From Pinus tabuliformis (Eukaryota; Streptophyta; Pinopsida; Pinales; Pinaceae), in assembly GCA_031772625.1 (NCBI GenBank), contig CM062810.1:704480358-704544357 (forward strand): DNA of 64,000 bases. The letters run 5' to 3'. The notes under the pieces are model-generated. The model was not told the DNA's origin and did not search any database. It was given only the letters and a program-made list of their open reading frames with translations. Positions 1-11,400 of the stretch are shown here, piece after piece (position 1 is the first letter of the stretch; each line of letters opens with the position of its first letter). The position numbers and the translations under genes are program-made.

Positions 1-463
1 TGAACCCTTCCATTCCATATTGTGAACTATTGTGAACTTCTACCAATCAACTCGAGTGATTAACATACACCCCACATCACCAAATATCAGCAGAGACTAT
101 GTCTGAGACAACTCCTCCATTGCTCCATTGAACTGTCTGTCTCCAAGAAGATATTGTTGTTGTACATGCACTTAGACTAGCTGTGTTGGTGTACATGCAC
201 CTAGATTAGCTCCAGTTAACTTATTGCTTGCATGTGGCACATGTACACATTAACATAAGATAAAGCACACTTAGCTTTAGTTAGCTTTAGTTATTGCATG
301 TACAACTAAGCTTAACTTAGTTTCTTTTATGTATTTATTCTAAAACTAATATTGTAGAATCAATTTTTTATTCTTTTCTCAATTCTTGCTCGCTTCCTTC
401 CTTCTCTTGCAAGCTTGTTTATTGTTTTGCAGATCTAGATCTGTGTATCTCAAAAATCTTACA
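1..463 (+). repeat. 5' LTR region of Copia-1 (start not resolved)
   Basis: The stretch ends in ACA directly before a tRNA-Met primer-binding site, so its right end is the end of a 5' LTR. The left end cannot be fixed: no matching 3' LTR is in the window, and the first 150 bases may be flank. Inside, the motif GTACATGCAC occurs twice about 30 bp apart (around 162 and 191), a short tandem repeat typical of an LTR promoter region. A reading frame runs from 386 into gag, but the plausible gag start is ATG 545. Confidence 0.6.
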
Positions 464-478
464 TGGTATCAGAGCACA
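464..478 (+). other. Primer-binding site of Copia-1
   Basis: TGGTATCAGAGC follows the LTR end directly. It is complementary to the 3' end of initiator tRNA-Met, the usual minus-strand primer of plant Copia elements, and fixes both the element type and its plus orientation. Confidence 0.85.
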
Positions 479-544
479 GGGATTTGTAATCAGTGCACAA
501 GCAATTTTATTTGCAGGTTCAGAAGATTGAAGCAACAACAAAGA

Positions 545-2530
545 ATGGAGTCTAAATTGGAGTTTCCACAATCAGCAATTCTCACTCCATATAATTATTT
601 CGAATGGAAGCCAAAGATTCAACTTCATCTCAGAAGTAGAGGCTTATTTCGAATAACCATGGAAACGGAAGTTGAACCAACATCGGCAATGGAGAAAACA
701 AGATATTTCAATCGCATGGACGAGGCCTTTGGCATCCTATGTTTATCTATTTCTCCGGAACTGCTATTTCATGTTGAATCATGTTCAACTCCAAATGAAG
801 TATGGAAAATTTTGGAAGAATTGTTTGGAAAACAGGATGAAATGCAAGGTCACATTCTCGAAAATGAGTTAAACTCATTAGATCCGAGAAACTTTGAGAA
901 CATTCAATATTTTTTCACAAGGTATAAAGCCTTGTTGGTTCAGCTGAAAGGATGCGGGATCGACAAATCCAAGCAACAAAATCAGTTGATTCATTCCATT
1001 TTATCAAAACTTGGTCCAGAGTATGCAGTATTCGTCTCTACATTCCACACAGTCAGATATGCAACTGGTGCAGCTTGGAAGATGCCCTCACTGGATTCTT
1101 TTATTCAGTCTTTGATGCATGAGCAAGATAAGCTCATCAAAATGGGAACACTTAAAAATTCCAAAGCACATGCACTTACTGTGCATGCAAAAGGAAAGGC
1201 AAATTCCAAAGACCATCAGAAAGGAAAAGGGAAGAAGGATCCTGATCCAAGAAAGGGAGGACATCCCAAACCCCCTGATGGATCATCTGGCTCAAAGGAA
1301 AGGAAAGGAACGAAAGGGAAATCAATGTGCAATTATTGCCACCGTGGTTTTCATCCTGAATCTGCATGCATGAGGAAGACTATAGATCTTATGGAGCAGA
1401 CACTCCAGCAACACAATCTTGGAGACCACATTCCTGAGAATGCTAAGAAGAAGTCTGGAGAAAAAGCACCAGATCCAAGAGGTAACGGGCATGCTTTGAT
1501 TTCTCTTCATTCTACACCACAAGAATGGATCATCGATTCAGGAGCTTCACATCATATGGCTTCTTCAAAGGAATCCTTTTCTTCTCTACATGCATACTCA
1601 GGTCCTCCCATTATCATGGGGGATAATTCTGCAATTGCAGCAACTGGACAAGGAAGAGTGCAATTCGAAGATGGAAGTTTTGAAAATGTCTTGCATATTC
1701 CAAGGCTTTCTGTGAATCTTCTCTCAGTGTATCAGATGACACACACAGGAAACGGAAGGAAAGTGGAATTTACCCCAGATTCCGTGAGCATTTATGACAT
1801 GCAAACCAATTTGAAGATTGCATTTGGCAAGGTAAATGATCAATTTCGTCTGTATACATTTTCTGATTTTGTTCCTCAATCAGATTCTATTTTGCTACTT
1901 ACGCATGCAAATGAAGAAAGTAGGATTTGGCACGAGAGATTTGGACACTTGAATTTCAGATATATGCAACAACTTAGTAAGCAAGGGATGGTCAAAGGAT
2001 TGCCAACCATTGATTTTTCAGATGGTGTTTGTAATGGATGTGCTCTTGGAAAGCATCCACAAGAAAAATTCGAGAAGGGGCATGCATGGAGAGCCTCTTC
2101 ACCTTTGGAACTTGTACACAGTGATCTCATGGGTCCATTTCCGGTGCTTTCAATGAGCAAAGCAAGATATGTGTTGTCATTTATAGATGATTACACGAGA
2201 TTCACTTGGGTTTACTTCTTGAAACTCAAGTCTGAAGTTTTTCAACATCTAAAGATTTTCAAAGCGCATGCGGAAAATCAGTCTAGAAAACGCATCAAAA
2301 TACTCCGCACAGATAATGGGACGGAATATGTCAACAAAGATATCAAGAATCTTTGCGCTTTGGAATTATTACCTATACGCTTTGGATGTATTACCTACTA
2401 TTTCTCTACAAGGTTTCTTTCAACATATGATTTCAGAATGTGCAAATACTATGCGCATTTCCTCTCTAGTTTGTGCATTACATGTCACAATTGCAAAGTT
2501 GGACATATGTACATGGATGACGCCATCTAA
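545..2530 (+). pseudogene. Copia-1 gag-pol, truncated within integrase
   Basis: ATG 545 is the likely gag start, because the 53 codons in frame upstream lie in LTR and leader. Visible in order are a UBN2-type gag, a CCHC zinc knuckle at about 1328-1369, the aspartic protease motif DSGASHH near 1535, a GAG-pre-integrase HHCC segment at about 1927-2080, and the start of the integrase core with its first two acidic residues (HSDLMGP near 2122, LRTDNG near 2312). After about 2350 the frame stays open for 60 codons but no longer resembles integrase: the region holding the third catalytic acid, and all of reverse transcriptase and RNase H, are missing. The protein would encapsidate and cleave but could not copy DNA. 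The last codons are probably foreign sequence joined by deletion or rearrangement. Confidence 0.85.
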
Positions 2531-3070
2531 AAGAGGAAAATATGTCAGGACTGAATGAATAGGCTGAAATTGGTGTCCGCGGAAGTCATTCCGATGATCT
2601 TTTCATTGTTAATGAACACAGGGGCGCTGGTGGACATACTATCGCAACTACAACGAATATAGCCAAAATTTGAAATGTCATCAATCCTACTTCATTTGGT
2701 GTGATAGTAGTTTCTATACATTTGAGATGTTGATAAGATTGCAAGAAAGTCAGGTGTCAATGAAATCGCTTCATGTTCTTCTAAAATGAAACCTATAAAT
2801 TTTGGAAAAACAATAATGGAAATAATTAATTATTTTACATATTTAAAGTGATCGATGTTTAGGAGAGATTTCAAGGCATCCTCATTAAGTCAATCAGAAA
2901 TAAAATAATCATAATTTTAGGAATTTGAATATTGAAATATTCATGGAATTTAAAATTGTTCCTTTATGAATTTCAACACCATAAGTACTTTGAAGGAATT
3001 TTCAATGTAGATACTATTTGACAACTTCATTACAGTCCATTCAATCCAAAAGGTTGGACCTGTTTTCGCT
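2531..3070. other. Unassigned spacer after truncated Copia-1
   Basis: I see no domain, RNA gene or repeat boundary here. The first 150 bases are less AT-rich than the rest. It separates the Copia-1 break from a receptor kinase exon relic. Confidence 0.5.
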
Positions 3071-3373
3071 CTAACCCATGGTTGTAGGTCCACTCCGTTC
3101 GACCCTTAAATAAGTAGGGTCTACCTCCAAATTTAAACGATCTATGCCAATATCCACTGAATCGTTGTTTTCATGTTTGGAAACTTCTCGGAGCTCTCCC
3201 ACAGCCTTAGTGATGCTGGGCATGTAGGATAGTATAGCGTGCACACATCTAATCGCTAGTTTGACAGTCCCAATGATGGATTTCATATCATAATTTTCTC
3301 CAAATCTTTTTTCTATTGTTTCTGCAATTTTTCCAGGATTTTCATCCATTTCCACATACAATGCCACCCGCAA
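3071..3373 (-). pseudogene. Receptor-like kinase relic, last exon (partial second copy)
   Basis: The minus-strand translation matches the C-terminal exon of the larger receptor kinase gene at 12284-12613: the segments GKIAETIEKRFGENYDMKS and LAIRCVH align with [19 protein letters not shown] and VAMRCVQ in that gene. This covers kinase subdomains X-XI and the tail. The conserved arginine motif (SSRPSM in the larger gene) has decayed to LSYMPSI, and the C-terminal tail differs. Together with the relic exons at 10780-10910 and 11039-11142 it forms the 3' half of a tandem copy, with Copia-2 sitting in what was the last intron. Confidence 0.8.
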
Positions 3374-3511
3374 AATAATTATTCTTAATATGTAAGATGG
3401 GATTTCAACAAAATATTATTAAAAATGTTGGAAAAACATAATTCGCACTGCTAAATAATATTGAATGTTATATAAATGTGGATATGCATGATTGGATTAT
3501 TAGGTTGCATA
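3374..3511. other. Intron remnant left of Copia-2
   Basis: AT-rich sequence between the relic last exon and the Copia-2 5' LTR. The five bases before the LTR (GCATA) do not match those after the 3' LTR (AAGGC). Confidence 0.5.
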
Positions 3512-4264
3512 TGTTGGAAATATTAATCCCAACCATCGCGTTAAACACCCAGACAACAACCATACTTGTCATAAGTATTTTTGCAGGTTGCGTATCTATT
3601 TGAAGATGGAAGGACTGGAGCTGGAACAGAATACCGCGCGAACCATTCCTCAACACAACAAAGAATTAAAGGCATTTAATGTATTTTGGTAATTAGATAT
3701 GGGCAAGCATTCATTCCGCGATTATTGCCCATACTCCACAGACACCTGTGCGATTTCCACACTCAACAACAATAGTGTATTAATTATTTTTCTCTGTCAT
3801 GTATTAATGTCAAATTATGTGTTGAGATAAATATGTATGTAAAAATCATTTTGCAAGTAAGAGAGTAAGAGAGAAAGAGAGCGTGAGTCTCTGAGGAGAA
3901 AATGGTGGAGCAAATTTTGGTGGGCGCGTGAAAAACAACAGTTACTGTGTTTTACTGTGTGTTATTCCGCGTAGGTGTAAATCACTGTAAAACCTTTGTT
4001 TTACTTGGTGAATGAGCCGCAGTCTCATGTGAATGTATTTTCATGATTTAGAATTCAATCCTAAGTTTTTATTGTGTTGCTCCAAACTTACTTTGTTCTA
4101 TTTTTTTGCCATGAGTGAATACTCGGTTTTTAAATCTCTGTATAGCTGCGGCTAAATCTAGGTGTGCGAAATCTAGCTCCACAAAATCGAGGTGCGCACT
4201 GTGCGAAATTGAGTTGTGCAAGCGAAAGTCTCTCCTCTGCCTCTCCTCGTAAAAATTTTCAACA
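3512..4264 (+). repeat. Copia-2 5' LTR
   Basis: It begins TGTTGGAAATATTAATCC and ends TTTTCAACA, the canonical TG...CA ends, and is followed directly by the primer-binding site. It matches 8611-9464 over its full length with scattered substitutions and indels. Short repeats of ACTGTG occur near 3945-3965. Confidence 0.92.
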
Positions 4265-4281
4265 TGGTATCAAAGCGGGTT
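4265..4281 (+). other. Primer-binding site of Copia-2
   Basis: TGGTATCAAAGCGGGTT directly follows the LTR. It is a tRNA-Met-type site with one change from the usual TGGTATCAGAGC. Confidence 0.85.
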
Positions 4282-4396
4282 AAACTCTGTTAGTGTAAAA
4301 ACAAGTGTTTTTACTAGCAGTTAAAATTGTTTTGAGGGAAGATTGTTTTTAGCATATTTACGAGCAGGTAGAAAGTTTTTTTTCTTATGCTCAGAA

Positions 4397-7300
4397 ATGG
4401 AAACATCAAGCACAAGCTTGAATAATCCTCAAATACCTCAGTTTAATGGAAAAATTTATGATTATTGGGTTATTACAATGAAGACACTATTTTCTTCTCA
4501 AGACATTTGGGATTTGGTGGAGAATGGTTTTCAAGAACCAATAGATGCAGCAGCATACAATGCCTTATCTAGTTGAGGGACAACAAGAAGAAGGATTCAA
4601 AAGCCCTATTCTATATTTTCCAAGCAGTTCATGAAAGTATTTTCCCAAGGGTTGCAGCAACACAAAGTCCAAGCAAGCATGGGACAACCTCCAGACAACC
4701 TACCAAGGCATGGAAAAAGTCAAGACAACAAAGCTGCAAATGCTTAAAAGAGACTTTGAAACACTTTGTATGAAAGAGTTTGAGAATGTAGACTCATTTT
4801 TTACACATGTAAGTGGGTTGGTTACTCAAATCAAGTCTTATGGTGAGACACTTGAGGAAAGAAGAATAGTTGAGAAAGTCTTGAGAAGTTTGACAGTAAG
4901 GTTTGATGCCATTGTTGTGGCCATAGAAGAGACAAAGTATCTCTCACAGTTCTCAGTGGATGAGCTTAATGCATTTTTGATTTCTCGTGAACATAGACTG
5001 AATAGAGCAACAAGCTCCTCATTGGAGCATGCCTTCAAGACACAAGTTTCATTTGGTCAAGGTAGAGTCAAAGCAAGATCATATGCTAGAGGAAGAGGAA
5101 GAAGGCCACACAGAGGTGGAAGAAGCAGCCCTTCAAGCTCAAATGGAAGAGGCATCAATCAAAATCCAATTCAAGGCCCAAGCCAAAATCAAGCACAAGG
5201 TCAAAGGTATGATAAATCTCAGTTTCAATGTCATTACTATAAGAAGTATGGTCACTATGCAAATGAATGTAGAAAGAAGCAATATTTCATTAGTAACAAA
5301 CCAAGTGTAAATTTCACAAAAGAAAATCAGAACCATGATAGCATGTTTTTAGCTTGTAATGTAGCACAAGAAAAACAAACCAATATATGGTATCTAGATT
5401 TAGGGTGTAGCAACCACATGTCAGGAAACATAGAAATGTTTTCCAATCTAGATGAAAGTGTGAAATATGAAGTGACATTAGGGACTGATAGCAAAGTCTC
5501 TGTCATGGGAAAAGATAGAGTTAATATCCTAACAAAGAAGGGGGAGAAGAAGTGCATCTCATATGTTTACTTTGTCCCCAGTCTAAATCATAACCTCATA
5601 AGCATTGGACAACTCATGCAAAAGGGCTACAATGTCTTTTTCAAAAATGATGTGTGCACAATTTTGGATAGGCCTCCAAGAAGACAACTGATTGCAAAGG
5701 TTCAGATGACAAACAATAGAATGTTTCCTCTAAAATTAAAATAAGATTTGCAGAAAGAAGGTGCACAAGCACAACTCTCAATGAACTCACAAGAGAATGG
5801 AAGAAAAGATGCAGTTGTCATACAAGTAAACTTTCAAGCAGAGGTGAAAGATGAAAACTGGTTATGGAATTTGATATTTGGTCATCTCAACTTTGGAGGT
5901 TTGAATTTACTGCATAGGAAAGGCATGGTGGAGGGACTACCACTCATAGAAAAATCAGACAGCCTATGTGAAGGATGTATCTTGGGCAAGCAACATAGAG
6001 AGACATTTACAACAGGAATGTCAGTAAGGGCAAAATCACCTTTGGAGATTTTATACTCAGATTTATGTGGAACAATGCAGACACCATCAATTGGTGGCAG
6101 CCATTATGTATTGACCTTCATAGATGACTACACAAGGAAAACATGGGTATTTCTCCTAAAATAGAAAAGTGAAGTGTTTGAGCGCTTTCGCCTATACAAG
6201 GCTCTTGTTGAGAAGCAAAGTGAACACTACATCAAAGTGCTTAGGACTGACAGAGGTGGAGAATACATCTCAAATGACTTCCTTAAATTTTGCAGGGAGC
6301 ATGAAATTCACAAGAAATTTACAACAAGGTATACACCTCAGCAAAATGGTGTGGTAGAAAGGAAGAATAGGACCATTATGGAAATGACAAGGAGTATGTT
6401 GAAGGCAAAGAATTTTCCAAAGGATTATTGGGCTAAAGCTATCGCTTGTGCAGCATATATCTTGAACAGATGTCCAACCAAGAGCATCCAAAACATAGTT
6501 CCTAAAGAGGCATGGAGTGGAAGAAAGCATAGCGTCACTCACATGAGATTTTTTGGATGTGTGGCGTATGCACATGTCCCAGATGAGTTGAGGAAGAAGT
6601 TGGGCAACAAGGGGGAGAAATATATATTTGTTGGATACAGTGATGAATTCAAGGCTTACAAACTCTACAATCCATTAACTAAGAAGGTCATAATCAGCAG
6701 AGATGTGAAGTTCATAGAAGAGGAAGCATGGGATGGAAGTTTAGAAAAGACAGTCAATGTCAAAGCATGCATACCACATGAGGACAAAGAAGAATTAACG
6801 ACAACACATAATTTCTCAACAGTGACTCCCTCTACACATATTCAAGCGCAACAAAGTAGGCAGCAAGCAACACCATCAACAAATAATAGGACAGTGTCAT
6901 GCAACCAAGAAAGTGCTTCTCCAAGCAAACTGCAAAGTGCAACACCAAGTGACATGTCAAGCCCATCTTCAACAAGCACAAGAAGACCAAAATTCAGAAA
7001 TTTAAATGAAATTTATGAGCAAGAAGAAGTTGATAGCAGCGCTGGTCTAAATTCCTTATTTGCATTATTTTGTCATGTAGATGACCCAATCCATTTTGAA
7101 TATGTAGTCAAAAAAGAAAAATGGATTGCGGCAATGGAGGAAGAAATAGAAGCAATAGAAAGGAATGACACATGGGAGTTAGTGATCCTTCCGAAGGAAA
7201 ACATGTCATTAGAGTGAAGTGGGTCTATAATACCAAAAGCAACATTGAGGGAAAGATTGAAAGCACAAAGAAAGGCTAGTTGTCAAAGGATACAAACAGC

Positions 7301-8602
7301 AGCATGGCAGAGATTATGTGGATACATTTACCCGAGTCACTAGGATGGAGACAATGCGCGCTACATAAATGGAGAGTGTATCAGATGGATGTAAAATCAG
7401 CGTTCTTAAATGGGGTGCTGAAAGAAGAAGTGTATGTTGCGCAACCGCTTGGTTATGAGGTAGAAGGCCAAGAAGACAAAGTGTATCGATTGAGGAAAGC
7501 TCTTTATGGGTTGAAGCAAACACTGCGCACATGGTACAAAAGGATAGATGCCTACTTGTTGGATAATGGTTTCGACAAATGTGATGGTGAACCCACTTTC
7601 TACATCAAAGAGAGCAAAGGTAAGATTCTCTTTGTCATCTTATATGTAGATGATTTTATTTTTACAGGCAGTGATGATTTCCTCATCGTTGATTTCAAAC
7701 AAGTCATGAAGAGTGAATTTGAAATGGCTTACTTGGGATTGTTACGATATTTTTTGGGTATAGAAGTGAAGTAAACAGAAAATGGCATTTTTATCTCTCA
7801 AGCGAAGTATGTGGCAGAAATTTTGGAGAGGTTTAAAATGTAGAACAACAAGCCCGCACCAACTCCAACTGTCATGGGGTTGAAGTTGAGCAAAGAAGAT
7901 TGCAGCAGCAGTGTCAATTTGACGCTATAGAAACGCATGATAGGAAGCTTGATGTATTTGACCACCACTAGGCCAGATATAATGTATGCAGTAAGTTTGG
8001 TGTCGAGGTTTATGGAGACACCCAAGGAGACACATTGGCAAGCAGCGAAAAGGATTTTAAGGTATGTCAATGGGACAAAACATTATGGAATTTTGTACAC
8101 AACAAGAAGTGATTTCAGGTTGGTTGGTTGGTTATTCTGATAGTGATTGGGCCGGAAGTGTTGATGACAGAAAGAGCACGTCAAGATATGTTTTTCATTT
8201 GGGTTCTGGAGCCATTTCATGGGACTCCAAGAAGCAGCCAATAGTGTCACTGTCAACAGCAGAAGCTGAATATGTCACAGCAACAGTAGCAGCGTGTCAG
8301 GCAGTTTGGATGAGAAGGATGTGGAGGGATCTTTGTCATGACCAAGAGGGAACGACAACTATTTTCTGCGATAACACCTCAGCGATTTCATTGTCAAAGA
8401 ATTATGTCTTTCACAAGAGGACCAAGCATATTGATGTCAAATATCATTTTATCAGGGAGTTGATTAACAATGATGAAATTGTGTTGCAACATTGCAGGTC
8501 ACATGATCAATTTGTTGATATTTTCACAAAGCCATTGGCACGTCAAAGTTTTGTTTATCTCAGACACTGTTTGGGAATTGTCAATGGTAGCAATTGTGAT
8601 TA
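4397..8602 (+). pseudogene. Copia-2 gag-pol polyprotein, multiply disrupted
   Basis: ATG 4397 matches the start region of the Copia-3 polyprotein (PQFNGKIYDYW against PQFNGKNYDYW). Gag is broken by TGA at 4574 and a frame change before 4710. A zinc knuckle lies near 5230-5275 with its first cysteines altered (CHYYKKYGHYANEC). The protease DSG is DLG near 5397. Pre-integrase, integrase core (DLCG, LRTDRGGEY, VERKNRT), reverse transcriptase with YVDD near 7645, and RNase H with SDSDWAGS near 8137 all follow. Further stops include TAA 5742, TAG 6162 and TAA 7772, with a frame change near 7200. The order of domains is pure Ty1/Copia. It cannot make a full polyprotein. Confidence 0.92.
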
Positions 8603-8610
8603 AAGGGGAG
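8602..8610 (+). other. Polypurine tract of Copia-2
   Basis: AAAGGGGAG lies directly before the 3' LTR and is identical to the tract of Copia-3. It primes plus-strand DNA synthesis. Confidence 0.85.
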
Positions 8611-9464
8611 TGCTGGAAATATTAATCCCGACCACCACGTTAAACACCCTGACAGCAGCCATACTTGTCAAAAGTATTTTTGCAGGTTGCGTCTTTGTTT
8701 GAAGATGGAAGGACTGGAGCCAGAAAAGAGTACCGCGTGAACCATTCCGCAACACATCAAATAATTTAAGGCATTTAATGTATTTTGGTAATTAGATATG
8801 GGCAAGCAGTCATTCCACGACTATATCCCATACTCCACAGACACCTGCGCGATTTCCACACTCAATAACAACAACTTATTAATTATTTTTCTCTCTCATG
8901 TATTAATGTCAAATTGTATGTTGAGATAAATATGTATGTAAAAATCATTTTGCAAGTAAGAGAGTAAGAGAGAATGAGTCTCTGAGGAGAAAATGGTGGA
9001 GCAAATTTTGGTGGACGTGCGAAAAACAACAATTACTATTTTTTACTATGTGTTATTCCCCATAGGTGTAAATCACTATAAATCATTTGTTTTACTTGTG
9101 AATCAACAATTACTATTTTTTACTATGTGTTATTCCCCATAGGTGTAAATCACTATAAATCATTTGTTTTACTTGGTGAATCAGCCTCAGTCTCATGTGA
9201 ATGTATTTTCATGATTTAGAATTCAATCCTAAGTTTTTATTGTGTTGCTCCAAACTTACTCTGTTGTATTTTTTTTTTTCCGTGAGTGAATACTGGGTTT
9301 TTAAATCTCTGTATCACTGTGCGTAAATCTAGGTAGGTGCATGAAATCTAGCTCCGCCAAATATAGCTCCTCAAAATCGAGCTGCGCGCTACCCGAAATT
9401 GAGCTGCAGGAAATCAGCTCCACCAAAGTCACTACTCTACCTCTCCTCGTAAAAATTTTCAACA
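8611..9464 (+). repeat. Copia-2 3' LTR with internal duplication
   Basis: It begins TGCTGGAAATATTAATCC and ends TTTTCAACA. It is about 100 bp longer than the 5' LTR, mostly because a segment of about 77 bp is present twice in tandem at roughly 9027-9180. No matching target duplication is seen next to it. Confidence 0.9.
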
Positions 9465-10779
9465 AAGGCGTAGATATATTTTCTAGAATTATGATCATTA
9501 ATAATCATATTTACACAGGTATTGCTCCCAAGCATTAGAGAGCACCTACTCAAAGCTGCCCCGCTCCTGAGAGCTGGGGCATTGATCGGAAAGGCTCCAA
9601 AACCGTCCGGAGCTTCAACGGGTACTTTGGAGTTTTTCAAGAGCTTCAGTGCAACTGATTTTGAGGTTTTGGGAGCTTCACTGCAATGAATAAGTACAAA
9701 TTTAGGTGTATTTGACGTTGCCAGCTTGGGTGCTGATTAAACTAATGGAACTGTGCGAAGGGAAGGGTATGCCGCTAGGTTTAGATTTGGATATGGCTCT
9801 AGAACTAAGAGAAACAACTGTTTATGGAAAGCCTTTCTATTCAAATGAAGATGAGGGGTCTGGCCAATCCTAATCTTTGTCATTGGAAAGCTATTCATTC
9901 TCCTCATATACGCGGATGGCGGATGGATATAAAAGAATTTAGGAAGATTGTTGGCCACTGGCAAAACCATCATTATGGCCCGAGCTGAATGGACAAAAGA
10001 TGGAATACTAAAGAAAAAAAATTAGTTGAAATTATGAAATATAAATATTATTAAAAAACAATTTTTAATTTAATTTTCATATTTATTTAAGTATAAAATA
10101 TATAATCTTATTATACAAACTCTTCTTAAAATAACATTGGATTTAAACTCTATTGTTTTAATTTTTTAATTACTATTAATATATTTTTTATTTTTTCTTA
10201 TCTGTATTATAATTAGATGTAATATATACAATATTGGTGAGGTTACATCAAGGGCGAAGAATTGAACCAATGACTTAACATATCATTGAATGAAATCACC
10301 TAATAATCGAGCAATAACAACCTTTTTTCTGGTTTGGGAGTTTTGCATGTTTCTTGACTCAGAAGGAATTTGATTGAGAAATTGTTGATGGATTAATATT
10401 TTGATTTTTTTTGGCAATGTTTCAAAGTTCAATCTCTTACATGTTTCTTTGCAAGATAGAATTTGATTGGAAATTTTAAAGAAAAATAAATAAATTATTT
10501 TATTTTTATTTTTAATATATATTAAATTTTAATATATTATATTATTGCCGCACCCAATGGTTAATGGTTAATTGTAAATTTGGACAATACCGACCTACCA
10601 AAAACTTGTACAACATAGTTAATAATCCACCATGCATATCCACACTAGTAAAATTCAATGCTAAGTAACAACATAGATATTGATGACCAAAATATTGGGC
10701 TGGTACATTTTCCATTTGAAAAGATTAAGTTATGCGTATACATATTTAATTTTAATTTGAAAAAGATTAAATTCCGTAC
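9465..10779. other. Intron remnant and AT-rich spacer
   Basis: This lies between the Copia-2 3' LTR and a relic kinase exon. The first 250 bases are moderately GC-rich with open frames on the minus strand that match nothing I know; the rest is AT-rich. GAATTGAACC at 10259 resembles a Pol III B box on the minus strand, but no A box accompanies it. Confidence 0.5.
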
Positions 10780-10910
10780 CAGCGAATAATTTCACCTCAT
10801 CTTCGGGTCGATTTACATCTACGGGTTGTTTACCAATTATGATCTCAAACAATACCACTCCAAAGCTGTACACATCACTCTTCTCTGTCAAAGTTTGAGC
10901 GTTGAAATAC
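10780..10910 (-). pseudogene. Receptor-like kinase relic exon (subdomain IX-X)
   Basis: Minus-strand translation gives [18 protein letters not shown], a near match to the exon at 12729-12861 of the larger gene ([18 protein letters not shown]). The acceptor side (CAG at 10913-10911) is preserved. The exon is 131 nt where the larger gene has 133, so its last codons fall out of frame before the donor. It is part of the partial tandem copy that also includes 11039-11142 and 3071-3373. Confidence 0.88.
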
Positions 10911-11038
10911 CTGTGACAGCGGCCGCCTAAAACGAATTAGGTAAACAAACATAAGGTAAGCAGAAATAAATTCGAGTCATTGAATTCAATCGGCAAAAAG
11001 CAATTGAAAATTGAGTGGCATTTATGTTTGTGATGTAC

Positions 11039-11142
11039 TCTGGATCGAGGTATCCCGTCGTTCCTCTAACCGCAGTTGAAAGATGAGGTCGAGCCTCCCC
11101 ATCGACTGTAATCCTTGAAAGCCATACAGCACATAACACTGT
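11039..11142 (-). pseudogene. Receptor-like kinase relic exon (activation loop)
   Basis: The minus strand encodes LSRITVDGEARPHLSTAVRG followed by TTGYLDPE, matching the activation-loop exon 13032-13221 of the larger gene. The metal-binding DFG has become AVW, so the magnesium-binding aspartate is lost. The catalytic-loop half of the exon is missing upstream, and no earlier exons follow before the next gene. The donor GTACAT is intact. Confidence 0.85.
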
Positions 11143-11216
11143 ATTTTACACGCATTATATTGTTATGAATATTATTCTATTTAGTTTTTAATTAAGTTGG
11201 AGCTAGTTTCAAGGTT

Positions 11217-11334
11217 TGTTGGAAGAATCACCGCACCTCTATAGAATTTGTAATTTCCACCCTTGGGATCTTAGTTACTGGCTTGTAATGTTTACCAACA
11301 CCTTCGGGTTTTGGTGTAACTGCAAACCTCCACA
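11217..11334 (+). repeat. TRIM 5' LTR
   Basis: 118 bp, TGTTGGAAGAATCACCGCAC to CCTCCACA. It pairs with 11401-11518. Confidence 0.85.
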
Positions 11335-11351
11335 TGGTATCAGAGCTTGGA
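11335..11351 (+). other. TRIM primer-binding site
   Basis: TGGTATCAGAGCTTGGA directly follows the 5' repeat and is complementary to initiator tRNA-Met, as in Copia elements. Confidence 0.85.
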
Positions 11352-11400
11352 CCCAGGTTCGATCCCAGGTTCGATTCCCCCAAGTTGCGTTTGAGGGGGG

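Larger units (their letters stand above)
3512..9464 (+). mobile_element. Copia-2, degenerate LTR retrotransposon
   Basis: A complete Ty1/Copia frame can be outlined: 5' LTR 3512-4264, primer-binding site 4265, gag-pol relic 4397-8602, polypurine tract 8602-8610 and 3' LTR 8611-9464. Its proteins resemble those of young Copia-3 throughout, including the same gag start region and the same polypurine tract, so the two are distant members of one lineage. Many stops and frame changes show it is long dead. The LTRs differ at many positions and in length (753 and 854 bp). It lies between two exons of a partial receptor kinase copy, in the same orientation as Copia-1 and opposite to the kinase genes. 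Confidence 0.93.

Noticed and set aside
9437-9973. Minus-strand open frames in a less AT-rich patch
   Set aside because: No similarity to any family I know, no splice or start context, and the neighbours are intron remnants.
10230-10330. B-box-like GGTTCAATTC on the minus strand as a SINE
   Set aside because: No A box at the right distance and no tail; one 10-base match is not enough.
11335-11400. Possible tRNA gene because of two T-arm-like motifs
   Set aside because: No acceptor stem, D arm or anticodon arm can be folded in 66 bases; the TRIM explanation fits better.
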